A stretch of 64,000 bases of DNA from Boswellia sacra (Eukaryota > Streptophyta > Magnoliopsida > Sapindales > Burseraceae): assembly GCA_013180625.2 (NCBI GenBank), contig SNVD02008151.1:62001-126000 (forward strand), in the 5' to 3' direction. The notes below the pieces were generated by a model. The model worked only from the letters and a program-made list of their open reading frames with translations. It did not search any database and was not told the origin of the DNA. The translations under genes were made by a program, and so were the position numbers. Numbering within the stretch: the first letter of the stretch is position 1; every line of letters begins with the position of its first letter. Below, in pieces: positions 34,017-44,935 of the stretch.

Positions 34017-35395
34017 AATTGCCTACCATCTTGCAAAAATTTGTTTAGAAACTAAATTTTTAACATCTTTTTGTAAAACCTCTTTTGCATGTTTGCAATC
34101 AATACAAAGTAGAAATCTTTTGTTGAATAAATCACCTTGAAATTTTGTAATATATAAAACAATTGATAAAATTTCTTTTTTAATAGTTGAATAATTCTTT
34201 TGTGGTTTGAGCCATAATCCTGAATGATATCTAACTAACTTTTCTTTTCTTGATTCTGATAGTTTTTGTTTAAGGATACCTCCATGTCCTATTTCTGAAG
34301 CATCTGTTTCTACTATTATAAATACATCAGGATGTGGAATCCCTAAGCAAGGAAGTGTTTTGACCTTTTCTTTTAGAATTTTATCCTAGTATGTTGGTCT
34401 GTCCATGGCAAAGGATTCTTTTGAAGTCTTTGGAATAAAGGTTTACATAGTTTGCTAAGATTTGGAAAGAAATCTGATACATAATTTAAAGATCCTAAGA
34501 ATCTTTGTAATTGATTTTTATCTTTAATTTCATCTGAAAATTTGTCAACAAATTATATTGCTCTTTGGACAGGTTTTATTATTCCGTGATATTTGTCATA
34601 TCCTGAAAATCTTATCTTTGTTTGGAATAACTTCATTTTGGGGGCAGAAATGACTAAACCATTTTTCTTGGCTACATAAAAGAATGTTTTCAAATGTTTA
34701 AAATGTTGCTCTATTGCTTCAGAGAATATTAATATATCATCTATATGTATACAATAATAAATTTTTTATAAGGGTTGAATATATCATTCATAATTTGTTG
34801 AAATTCAGATGGAGTATTTTTTAATCCAAATGGCATTACATTCCATTTGTAACGACCAAATGGAACTATAAAAGTTGTTTTATATCTATCTTGTTCTGCA
34901 ATTTGAAATTACCAAAATCCACTTTTCATATCAAATTTTGAAAATAATATTGTATCATAAAGTATTTTGACTAAATCTTGTTTATTAGGAATATGATATC
35001 TAATCTATTGTAATACTTTATTTAATGGCCTGTAATTGATTACTAATCTTGGAACTCCTCTTTCTAATTCACCTTTTTTTATTAATATAAAATGTTGCAC
35101 ACTCCAAGGGAGATTTTGATTCTCTTATTAATTTCTTCTTTAATAAATCTTATGTTTCTTCTTGGCAATATTGTAATGATTCTTGATTTATTTGAATTGG
35201 CCTAGCTTTTGTTGGAATTTGTTTTTCATTGAATTCTTTGATATATGGTAATGTAACTATATGTTTTTTCCTATCCCAAAATTGATTAGGCAAATCTGAG
35301 CATACTTTTTCTCTAAATTTATTTTCAATTTCTTCTATATCTTCTTTAATATTAGATTTTTCTAATTGTTCTTCAATTCTTTTATATTTAATTTC
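34017..35395 (-). pseudogene. Pararetrovirus-like RT and RNase H pseudogene, minus copy
   Basis: RT followed by RNase H, the replication enzymes that copy pregenomic RNA to DNA. The segment is about 90 per cent or more identical by eye to the plus-strand copy at 54960-56340. The catalytic Y-x-D-D site (complement of about 34735-34758) is broken by a two-base insertion that shifts the frame. The RNase H C-terminal end is cut off at 34017. Several other stops are present, so it is inactive. Confidence 0.72.
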
Positions 35396-35960
35396 TTTTT
35401 GTAGATAATTAATATGATGTTGTTTATTAATTATTAAGTTAATTTATTTAGTAATTGTATTTTCTTGTAGTAAATGAATCTTTTTAGTATCTATTGTTGA
35501 TAAAAATTTAAAGCATATTTTTGTTCCCATAATATTAGTATGAATTCCTTGACTATCAACTTTAAATGGATATATTTGTGTTAAGAATGGAGTACCTAGG
35601 ATGATGTTTTGACTAAGATTTTTTACTAATATAAATGTTGTTTTGAATCAATATCCTTGATTACATATTTTGTTTTGATAATTTATACCTAACTTCTAAG
35701 GACATTCCATTTGCACCATACAATCTTTCATACGTTTTTTCATAATATTATATTAAAATAAGACCTTCTCTAAGACAATTTTGGTCTAATCCTAAGTCAA
35801 CTAAAGCAATTATTTCTATTTGTAAATAATTATCTATATGTAATAATATTCCCATGTATCATTTTTTATAATTATTCTTCTCTATAATTGGTACATAATA
35901 TGTTTCTATTTTTGAACTAGAAGCTAAATCTTGATCCTTATTTTTAGATTAAAGTATCGT
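35396..35960 (-). pseudogene. Pararetrovirus-like protease region, minus copy
   Basis: Lies between the zinc knuckle and RT. A retropepsin-like active-site region containing VDLG is readable near 35800, where the usual Ser or Thr after the Asp is Leu, and ILGTPFL lies near 35600. Multiple stops. Assigned from order plus these two short motifs. Confidence 0.55.
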
Positions 35961-36834
35961 TAATCTAGTTTGCATTTGGAGCTATTCTAATTGTTGATTT
36001 TGATTTTCTTTTTTCTTTTATTTGTTCGTTTAAATTTCTAATTTCTTGTTGTAATTCTCCTGTAGTAACTTGTTTGAATAAAGTTTGTGATGGATATTTA
36101 TCCCATATTTTTTTTAAACTAAATGTTTGTGGAGTCTTAATACTACTTTCTTGCTCTAAGATTTCTTTTAATCTTATTAAATATTCTCTCTTTATATTTG
36201 CGTCTTTAATTTTATCAATAATATCCAGTAGAAATTGTTTATCAGTATTTTTAGTAATAACATTAATTTGCTTACAGTTACATAATCCTTCTGTATAACT
36301 TTAAGATTTACTACTTTCTGAAGTGTTATCGGTATCTTAGATGTCTAGAATATCATTGTCATCATCATCACTAATGCTAAATTCTTGACTAGATTGTTCA
36401 CCAAATAATAATTTATTAATTTTATCTCTTAGTTCATCTTGTTCATTTAAAAGTTCACTGACTTTATTTTTCTTTTTGCATTATTTTGATGTATGACCAG
36501 GTTGCTTACAATTCCAACATACTAATTGGTTTTTAGACTTTGAATAATTCTTCTTAAGTTTACATTTTTTCTTATTTTTTTATAGTATTGATTATCGAAT
36601 TGACTTTTATAAAGTTTCTTTGATTTATTCTTCTTATATTCCTTAGAATATGATGGTGGCCTAAGATTTTCATAACCATATTGTTCACAAAATGATCCCA
36701 TCGTTTTGCTAAAACGTTCTATTTTTCTTTTCTCTTTTTGTTCTTGGCATATTGCTAAACCTTCTTTTTTAATAAAAGCAAGCAATTGACCATATGTTAT
36801 ATTATCCCAAGGAATTGAATTTCCTCCTGTTAAT
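35961..36834 (-). pseudogene. Pararetrovirus-like capsid C-terminal region with zinc knuckle
   Basis: 36785-36522 is a Lys/Tyr/Arg-rich stretch. It leads into a CCHC knuckle reading CWNCKQPGHTSK, then a stop, then C (about 36526-36480). Next come an acidic segment (DDDDNDILDI near 36350) and a second Cys-rich spot (CNCKQIN). A basic tail plus knuckle suits nucleic-acid packaging. Broken by stops. Confidence 0.6.
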
Positions 36835-36839
36835 TCTGT
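36835..36839. repeat. Copia-2 target site duplication, left copy
   Basis: TCTGT, identical to 53919-53923. Confidence 0.9.
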
Positions 36840-36840
36840 T

Positions 36841-36845
36841 GTTGG
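36841..36845. repeat. Solo-LTR target site duplication, left copy
   Basis: GTTGG, identical to 38256-38260, both derived from the TGTTGG start of the Copia-2 LTR. Confidence 0.9.
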
Positions 36846-38255
36846 TGATAGGTGTTTATTTATGTATTACTTTCATATCAATTCGTCTATGTTTCTTTGC
36901 TATATTCCTTGGTATTTTTATGTTTTTGTGTTGTTTTGATGTTTGTAGGAGTTTTGGAGCAACTTGCACAAAATGGAGTAAAACCCTTCATTTTCACCTC
37001 TGCTAGTCAGTGATCTTCTCAGATTTAATTGTATTGATATACAATGAACCCGATGACATATTATATACCGTTGGAAAGCTCTCGAAGTCTATTTTCTGGA
37101 GGAATTTACGGTTTATAAATCCATTCAGTGTACCAAAAGTTGTAATCAAAACAGTGTGAGATGTATAGAAATATAATTCCACAAGCACTGTAGCATGTAT
37201 ATACGGGGCACTGTAGCAAGTCACTGTAGCAGAGTATTTAAACACATTTTAGGGTTTTATTTTCATAACTGGAAGGGGGAGAACGTGTGGGAGGCTGCAG
37301 CTCTGGAATTCTTTCATCTCCTGGAGTTCTTGAAGGAGAAAGGAAGCTTGGAAAGAGGAAGAACTACAATCCAAAGAGATTTACATCAAATTTGCTAAGT
37401 TTTTCCCTTCCCTTTCATTTTCTGGAATGTCTCCATGTTGTATTGTATATACCACGTTCTTAAACATGTGTAACTGAATCTGAATTGGTTGAGGGTGATT
37501 TCAAAGCCCCTGATATGGTTTTTGTGAGTTGATTGTGCAAGAAGTTGTTATCCAATTCTCTAATTGAAGTTGCTTGTATTTTCCCATATCTAATGCTTAT
37601 GATTGCTTGCTGATTGTATTTGGGGTGGCCAATTGAATATAATCTGGTTGTTGTCTATTGCTATAGTAGAAATCTTGATCCCTAATTGTCTTGAATTTCT
37701 AATCCTTAGTAGCAAAATTGTGATCAGAGATTGCAATTGGAGAATACACCTAAGTTAAATAATCCGAGCTTGTGTGTTTATTGCTTAGATCAACCTATCT
37801 TTCTTATCGTAATGCATCCATTGAATTAAATTTAGAGAGCTTGTTCTAGGTTGTTTAATGGATAGAGATTAAATGAAGAGCCTGTTTTATTTAACAACAA
37901 AGTAAGGAAAGATTGGGATAACAGAGCTTGTTGTTATCTACGGTTGATAATTTCAATGGTGTAATTGGATGACAATTCTATGATTAATTCGTAAATCCAT
38001 ATCTTGTGGCAGAGAATGATCCCTTAACCAGATTTTCGTCAGTGATTAATTCTCACTTTAATTAAGTTAGCATTGTGTTATTCTTTACTTGCATTAATAT
38101 TTCATCTAGTTAATCAATCAACAAAAACCCCCCGTTTATTCTGTTTTTACTGTAAAATAACAAATTCAATTAGAATCAATCCTCGTGGGAACGATATCTT
38201 ACTTATCACTTTATTACTTGTGCGACTAGTATACTTGCTAGTTTTGAACGCATCA
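36846..38255 (+). mobile_element. Solo LTR of a gypsy (Athila-like) element
   Basis: 1410 bp running from TGATAGGTG to GAACGCATCA with a 5-bp duplication GTTGG on each side and no internal coding sequence. The end region (cctcgtgggaacgatat, cactttattacttgtg) resembles the ends of the other Athila LTRs. Produced by recombination between the two LTRs of an insertion. Confidence 0.88.
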
Positions 38256-38816
38256 GTTGGTTAAGTGACTACTGATTTGGTTGTCACGTTAGTTGAGTTA
38301 ACAGACGTTAGTTAGATTAGTTAAGGATTACAGCCTTGATTAATTGTAAACTAACTAACTGTTGACTCAAGTTAATTAACTTGAGGTAAAAAACTAACTC
38401 TGGGTGGAGTATATCAAGTTGTATATATAAAAGCTGTTTGCTGAGCTCTGGTGTGTGAGAAACGGAAGCAGTATTCTGATATACAATAATATTCTCAGAT
38501 TTCTAAAAGGGATTGGGTGAGAGAATTGAAAACAGAGAGGAGAGTGAGTGATTCTTGGGTTAGCTCGGGTCTAGGAGCTTGTAAAGATCATAATAATTTT
38601 TTGCTCTCTTTGTGTTTGTATATTGTACTGAGCTTGTGTTCTGAACTTCTTGAGATAGTGGATTCAGACTAGGGGCAAGAAACCCCTGCCTTGGATGTAG
38701 ACCTTCTTCATAGAAGAGGTTGAACCAAGGAACTTCTGTGTTCTGTTCTGTATTCATCTTTGCTGTTTTTTTGGTGTTTCTTGACTGGATCAAGTGTGTG
38801 TGTGCAATTCATAACA
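38256..38816 (+). repeat. Copia-2 5' LTR, main part
   Basis: Collinear with 53356-53918. The first 6 bp of the LTR lie at 36840-36845, left of the solo LTR. A TATA box tatatataaaag lies at 38422-38433, matched at 53522-53533. Ends ATAACA at 38816. Confidence 0.92.
38422..38433 (+). promoter_or_regulatory. TATA box of Copia-2 5' LTR
   Basis: tatatataaaag, conserved in both LTRs. Everything upstream of it in the LTR is kept, but the solo LTR now separates it from the original left flank. Confidence 0.65.
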
Positions 38817-38818
38817 AG

Positions 38819-38830
38819 TGGCATCAGAGC
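38819..38830 (+). other. Copia-2 primer binding site
   Basis: tggcatcagagc, two bases after the LTR end. It differs by one base (C for T) from the tRNA-iMet complement. Confidence 0.8.
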
Positions 38831-39720
38831 AAGATTCTTGGCTCAGGAGATTGCACAGCTGTAGAGGTCCAACAACCCACACTTTGGTGATTCAAGAATT
38901 CAAGAAACTGGAGACAATAGGGACCAAGTTCGAAATTGAAAAATTCAATGGCAAAGGGGATTTCAATATGTGGCGTAAGAAGATGAGGGCCATATTGGTG
39001 CAACAAAAATATGCCAAGGCATTGGAAGGAGAAACTGCTCTTCCATCAACAATGTCTGAGGCAGAAAAGCAAAAGGTAATGGAGATTGCTTATAGTTCAT
39101 TAATCTTGAATCTAACTGATAATGTGCTTAGATTAGTAGATGAGGAAAACACAGCAGCAAAAGTATGGTTGAAGCTTGAATCTTTGTTTATGACTAAGTC
39201 TTTAACCAACAAGATTTATGTTAAAGAACAACTTTTTGGCTTTAAGATGGATCCTGCTAAATCATTGGAGGATAATCTTGATGAATTCAAGAAAATAACA
39301 GTGAGTCTTGCAAACATAGAAGAGAAGATATCATATGAGAACCAAGCCAATATAATTTTAAATTCTCTTCCTGATTCATTTCGTGATTTGAAGTCTGCAA
39401 TAAAGTATGGCAGAGAATCTCTTTCATTAGATGATGTTCTGGGTGCTTTAAGATCAAGAGATCTTGAGTTGAAGTTTGAAAAGAAAGCAAATCCAGAGAG
39501 CTTGCAGGTTCAAACTCGAGGAAGAACTCAAAATAGAGATTAGTCAAGGGGAAAAGGAAAATCACGATCAAAGTCTAAAGGGAAGAAGAAAACTTGTTGG
39601 GAATGTCATGAAGAAGGACATTTCGAAAGAAACTATCCAAAGAGAAAGGCTGGTAATAAGCAAGGTCATAATAATGACAAGGCAGATACTGCAAACATCT
39701 CTGATGGATATGAAAGTGGT
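38831..39720 (+). pseudogene. gag: Copia-2 gag pseudogene
   Basis: A long open frame (to 39543) reads KFEIEKFNGKGDFNMWRKKM, then KVWLKLESLFMTKSLTNK, LEDNLDEFKKI and NSLPDSFRDLKSAI, the standard copia Gag order. There is no ATG before KFEIEKF; an ATA GGG where ATG GGG would be expected suggests start loss. After a TAG at 39541 the zinc knuckle reads CWECHEEGHFERNY, with Tyr instead of the last Cys. Start loss, stop and a damaged knuckle make it inactive. Confidence 0.85.
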
Positions 39721-40199
39721 GATGTGTTGACAGTTGCTTTGATTGGTTCTAATGATGAGTGGGTGCTCGATTCTTGTTGTACTTACCATATGACACCTAA
39801 TAGACACTTATTATTCAATTTTAAGGCTATAGAAGGTGGTAAGGTGTTAATGGATGATGATACTTCATGTGATGTAACTAGAATCGGTTCTGTAAAATTT
39901 AGTTTGTGGGATGGAACCCAGAAAGTAGTTGAGAATGTGAGGCTAGTTCCAAAGCTTCGAAGAAATCCGTTATCACTTGGAATGTTTGATGTAAATGGAT
40001 GTTCATACAAGTCAGAGAAGGGATCTTTGAAGGTTATAAAGGGGTCTCCAGTCGTTCTAAGGGGTGAATTGAAGCATGGTTTATATCTGCTGCAAGGAGA
40101 AGCATTACCAACTGCTAAAGCTGCTATATCTCAGAGTCAAGGTAAAACAATGTTGTGGCATAAACGTCTTGGACATATAAGTGAGAAAGGACTCAAACA
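39721..40199 (+). pseudogene. Copia-2 protease and pre-integrase, left of Athila-2
   Basis: The active site reads WVLDSCCTYHMTPN: the Asp is kept but the following Gly is Cys. KVVENVRLVPKLRRNPLSLG follows, then the pre-integrase motif MLWHKRLGHISEKGLKQLL. The frame is cut by Athila-2 at 40204 and resumes at 50600 with CKQGVLD. Confidence 0.85.
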
Positions 40200-40204
40200 A
40201 TTAT
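40200..40204. repeat. Athila-2 target site duplication, left copy
   Basis: ATTAT, identical to 50595-50599. Confidence 0.92.
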
Positions 40205-40799
40205 TGATGAACACTTAAATATGTATGTTTAATAAGAGCTTAGTTCATCATATTGCATTAATAGTGTCATTAAATTCCTCAACTTAAGCATATTTGTAGT
40301 CTTTACATCTTTGGAATTAACTTCCTCTTAATTTTGGTTTTGTTACAGGTTCGGTAAAACGGGTATAACTCTCTATTTATAGATCAGAATGGTACAAATC
40401 TTAATGTTTTGGAAAGCTGACAAGATTGTATTTCAGAAGTATCATCAAATTCGGGCTCTTAGTGGACCAAAAATGGGCTTGAAGTGAACCCATCTGCAGA
40501 TTCGGCCCAGCCTGACCATGCCTCAGTATTTTGATCATATCTCTCAGAATACGTAACCAAATTGTATGAATTAAGATGTTCTAGAAAGCTGAGAGAAATT
40601 TCTACGATTTCATGAAGACATGTGATTAAAATTCACAATAATTCAAGGTCAAAATCGGTGGTCAAATTCGGTTCACCTAATTACCCCAATTGTCAAAGTT
40701 GGTGCATCTAATATTTGACAATTATTCCTTTGTAATTTGACAAGTTTGCCCCTGCATGTATCTATAAATAGAGGTGCCTTGTAACCCATTAGGGCATTT
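40205..40799 (+). repeat. Athila-2 5' LTR, truncated
   Basis: Matches the first about 600 bp of the 3' LTR (49243-49840). It then joins the primer site directly, lacking the last roughly 750 bp of the LTR. The junction falls at a shared TTGGC (cattttggcgcc here, catcttggccttt in the 3' LTR), suggesting a microhomology-mediated deletion. TATA box tataaata at 40763-40770. Confidence 0.9.
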
Positions 40800-40817
40800 T
40801 GGCGCCGTTGCCGAGGA
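40800..40817 (+). other. Athila-2 primer binding site (tRNA-Asp type)
   Basis: tggcgccgttgccgagga is complementary to the 3' end of plant tRNA-Asp except near its last bases. This primer is characteristic of Athila elements. Confidence 0.8.
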
Positions 40818-40920
40818 GGGTAAAATTTGGCGTGCAAAATTGTAAGTGTTCTCTTTTCTCATCTTAAATCTTAATTTCTTGTGTGTTCATCTTTTCTTCT
40901 CTTTCCGTCTCTCTTCCTTG

Positions 40921-42568
40921 CATGAAAATTTGGTCACGAACATCTAGTGGTAGACTTGTTAGAAAAACATCATCTTCCTTAGAAAACATGGCCAACAATC
41001 ATGAGGAAATAATCACGGATGAAGGGGACAACCGTTCGCAACAAAATGATCAAAACCAACGAAGAACCCTCGAAGACTACATGAATCCGGTAAGGACTAG
41101 TGCACCATCTTGTGTATTTTCTCCTCCAGATTCAATCCATTTCAATTTCAAACCAAGTTTTGTTCGACTTCTACCCACTTTTCATGGCCTTGACATGGAG
41201 AACTCATATTCGCACTTAAAACTCTTTGAAGAGGTATGTAATTCCTACACTAACCCAAATTGTAGCATAAACACTATTAGATTAAAGCTTTTTCCTTTTT
41301 CTTTAAAAGATAAAGCTAGAACATGGCTACAAAATTTGAGGTCGAATTCCATCAGTTCATGGGATGAGATGAAACAACAATTTTTGAAAAATTTTTTCCT
41401 ACCCATAGAACAAATTCTCTTAAAAGACAAATTTCTGATTTCTCTCAAAGACAAGGAGAAACCCTTTAACAATGTTGGGATAGGTATAAGGAACTACTTA
41501 ATACCTGTCCTCACCATGGTTTTGAGACTTGGAGAGTAGATGCACACTTCTATGAAGGGTTAACACCTCAAGATAGGCAACTAGTGGAATTAATGTGTAA
41601 TGGAGAATTTAAAGAAAAAGACCCTGAGGAAGCACTTGACTTCCTAGATTTCTTGGCAGAAAAGGCACAAAATTGGGACACTGCTGGCACCTATGAGGTA
41701 CCAGGCAAGGCCCCAACCTCGACATCCAATAGAGGTATTTACAACCTTAGGGAAGACCATGACCTTCAAGCCAAATTTGCATCCCTAGCTAGAAAAGTCG
41801 AGGCTTTAGAGATGAAAAAGAGTGGTCAATTGAAATCTATTCAAGAAAATGTCTGTAACATTTGTGATGACAATGACCATTCTACTGATGATTGCCCAAC
41901 TTTGCCTGCCTTTAGGGAATGTCTCCATGAAGAAGCCAATGCCTTGAACACTTTCAAAAGGCCAAATCACAATCCATATTCACAAACCTACAATCCTGGT
42001 TGGAGAAATCATCCAAATCTTAGTTGGAAAAATGATAATCATGCACAATCTTCACAAGTCCCTTTTCAAACACGACAAAATTTTCAAAATTCTCATGATC
42101 ATGCATATGCTCCTCCTCCTAGGAATGACTTTGAAGAGACATTGCATTCATTCATTACAAAGCAAGAGACTTTCAATAGTCAAACTGCTCAAACATTAGC
42201 AAATTTGTAGACACTCTTGCAAAATTTGCATCTACATTTAGCATCCAAGAGAAAGGGAAAATTTCCTTCTCAAACATTGCAAAACCCCAAAGATCAATCT
42301 AACTCAAATGCAGGGAAGTTCAAGTAACCATTATTTTGACCAAGCCAAGTCAGTCATGACCCTTCGCAATGGTAAGATTATTGAAAAACACATTCCTGAC
42401 CCTTGTGAGAAAGAAGAAGAATCGATCTCTAAAGGGCAGGAAGAGGTTGCCAAACCAACACCTAGCGAAGAGGAAACCATATTCTCATCTGTGCCTCCAT
42501 TTCCTCAAGCATTAGCCACACAAAAGAAGCAAACTCAAAATTCTGAAATCTTTGAAATTTTCAAATAG
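40921..42568 (+). pseudogene. gag: Athila-2 gag pseudogene
   Basis: ATGs at 40921 or 40988 are possible starts. 40988-41539 holds the gag domain (LKLFPFSLKDKARTWLQNL, SSWDEMKQQFLKNFF), and a frameshift near 41480 separates it from 41584-42210. That second block continues VELMCNGEFKEKDPEEALDF and contains a CCHC knuckle CNICDDNDHSTDDC. A last piece, 42308-42568, carries the MTLRNGK linker. Three frame breaks. The protein would form the particle and package RNA. Confidence 0.87.
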
Positions 42569-43245
42569 GTAAAGGTCAATATTCCCTTGCTTGATGTGAT
42601 CAAACAGGTACCTTCTTATGCAAAATTTTTGAAAGACTTGTGCACTGTGAAAAGAAAACTGAATGTGAAAAAGAAGGCCTTTCTAGACTGAGCAGGTAAG
42701 TGCTATTCTTCAAAATAATAATACAGTGAAATATAAGGATCCAGGTTGTCCTACAATTTCATGTGTTATTGGAGACCATAAAATTGAACAAGCTTTACTT
42801 GATCTTGGTGCTAGTGTGAATTTGCTTCATACTCGGTTTTTCAAAAACTCAATCTAGGTGAGTTAAAACCGACTTCTGTGACTCTTTGCTTGCGAGATCA
42901 ATTAAAGTACCAAGAGGAGTAGTAGAAGATGTATTAGTTCAAGTCGATAAATTCATTTACCCAGTGGATTTTATCGTCTTGGACACACAACCAGTAGAAG
43001 TAAGCAATTCAATTCTTGTTATTTTAGGGCGTCCATTTCTAGCTACCTCTAATGCTTTGATTAATTGCAGGAATGGAGTCATGAAGCTATCATTTGGGAA
43101 CATGACATTGGAACTTAATGTTTTCAATATGTGCAAACAACCAAATGAAGAAGAAGATGAAATTGATGAGGCCAATGTATTGAATCTATTGTGGAAGATC
43201 ACATCCAAAAAGGGAGTTCTTCTGACCCTTTGGAAACTTGTCTAG
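42569..43245 (+). pseudogene. Athila-2 aspartic protease pseudogene
   Basis: PSYAKFLKDLCTVKR is readable near 42615. The active site LLDLGASVNLL lies near 42797-42829. In 42886-43245 SIKVPRGVVEDVLVQVDKF and ILGRPFLATS follow. It has at least three frames and is non-functional. Same layout as in Athila-1. Confidence 0.85.
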
Positions 43246-44478
43246 TGAATTCATTAGAACCAAGCATGGAACTAGAGTCTGATCTTTTTGATATATGTTC
43301 TTTATTGGATTGTGCACAGGTGATGGAAAAAGGCTCAAAATCAAGATTTGAAGAATTGGGGCAAATGAATGAAAGCAAGGAAGATGAAGCTCCCAAGTTA
43401 GAATTGAAGCCCTTACCTGAAGGACTGAAATATGCATATCTTGGGGAGAATCAGACATATCCGGTGGTAATTTCTTCATCCCTCACAAGCGAGCAACAAG
43501 GTAAGTTGATAGAAGTGCTTAAAAGGCATAAAAATGCAATCGGTGGACTTTAAAAGATATAAAAGGCATTAACCCTTTGATTTGTACACATAGAATACAT
43601 TTAGAAGAAAATGCCAAAACATCCCAACAACCTCAAAGAGATTAAATCCATATATGAAAGAGGTTATTAGGGCTAAAGTTTTTAAATTACTTGATGTGGG
43701 AATTATCTACCTTATTTCTGATAGCAAGTGGGTAAGCCCTACACAAGTAGCACCTAAGAAATCTGGCATTACAGTAGTTAAAAATGAAAAGGGTGAATCA
43801 TTGCCAACTCGTGTCTCATCTAGTTGGAGGATGTGCATTGATTATAGAAAATTAAATGCTGTCACTAGAAAAGACCATTTTCCCTTACCTTTCCTTGACC
43901 AAATTCTTGAAATAGTAGCAGGCACCCCTACTACTGCTTTCTTGATGGATACTCAGGCTATTATCAAATTCCCATTGCACTCAAAGACCAAGAAAACCAC
44001 ATTCACGTGCCCCTTCGGCACTTTTGCATTTAGGAGAATGCCTTTTGGACTTTGTAATGCCCCAGCCACTTTTCAAAGATGCATGCTAAGCATTTTTAGT
44101 GACATGGTCGAGCATTGTTTAGAAGTTTTCATGGATGATTTAACTGTCTTTGGAAACTCTTTTGATAATTGTCTTGGAAACTTAGAAAAAGTTCTAAAAG
44201 GGTGTGTAGAAAAAGGTCTTATTTTGAATTGGAAAAAATGTCATTATATGGTCACTTCAGGAATTATCTTAGGTCATGTAGTGTCTTCTAAAGGAATTGA
44301 AGTGGACAAAGCAAAAGTGGAATTAATTTCCCATTTGCCTCCACCAAAAATAATTAAAGAGGTTCTTTCATTCTTAGGGCATGTTGGATTTTATAGGAGG
44401 TTCATAAGAAATTTCAGTGCTATATCTAAACCTCTTTGTAACCTCTTAATAAAAGATACTTCCTTTGAATGGACTTAA
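43246..44478 (+). pseudogene. Athila-2 reverse transcriptase pseudogene
   Basis: The linker (to 43553) ends LKYAYLGENQTYPVVIS. 43654-44478 is one long frame of 274 codons with WRMCIDYRKLNAVTRKDHFP, FRRMPFGLCNAPATFQRC, the catalytic FMDDLTVFG and HVGFYRRFI. Two compensating one-base shifts between about 43940 and 43990 replace the motif-A region (FLDGYSGY in the alternative frame) by an unrelated reading, so the first catalytic Asp region is lost although the ORF looks open. Not functional. Confidence 0.87.
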
Positions 44479-44935
44479 GAATGTCAAAATGCCTTTGATA
44501 CACTAATTGGACTTTTAACAACTGCTCCAATTATGCAATCTCCTGATTGGTCTTTGCCTTTTGAATTGATGTGTGATGCAAGTGACTATGCCGTTGGTGC
44601 TGTCTTAGGACAAAGAAAAGAAGGTAAGCCTTATGTCATATACTATGCAAGTAGGACTTAAAATGATGCGCAAATGAATTACACAACAACTGAAAAAGAA
44701 CTACTTGCAGTAGTATTTGCATTGGACAAATTTCATTCTTATTTAATTGGTTCTCCCACAATTGTTTACACTGACCATGCAGCTGTGAGATATTTAATGT
44801 CTAAACAGGATGCAAAACATAGATTGATACGGTGGATCTTATTGCTCCAAGAATTCAACATCACAATAAAGGATAAGAAAGGAGCCAAAAATGTCGTTGC
44901 TGATCATCTTTCAAGACTAACGACAGAGACATTAA
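44479..44935 (+). pseudogene. Athila-2 RNase H domain
   Basis: Reads PFELMCDASDYAVGAVLGQ, TTEKELLAVVFALDKF, YTDHAAVRYLMSK and VVADHLSRL, so all four acidic positions of RNase H are visible. Stops at 44476 and 44659 break the upstream part. The rest is in frame with integrase. Confidence 0.85.

Larger units (their letters stand above)
34017..36834 (-). other. Endogenous pararetrovirus-like fragment, minus strand, left segment
   Basis: Decayed Caulimoviridae-like sequence. Reading leftward from 36834 it contains the C-terminal part of a capsid/Gag-like region with a zinc knuckle, then protease, RT and RNase H. Its N-terminal part continues at 53924-54957 on the far side of Copia-2. The TCTGT duplication (36835-36839 and 53919-53923) shows that the two halves were once contiguous. 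No integrase domain follows RNase H in either copy, which favours a pararetrovirus over an LTR retrotransposon. All reading frames are broken. Confidence 0.7.

Noticed and set aside
36074..36298. 74-codon hydrophobic plus-strand ORF
   Set aside because: It is antisense to the pararetrovirus-like capsid/protease region; apparent membrane character comes from reading an Asn/Lys/Glu-rich strand backwards.
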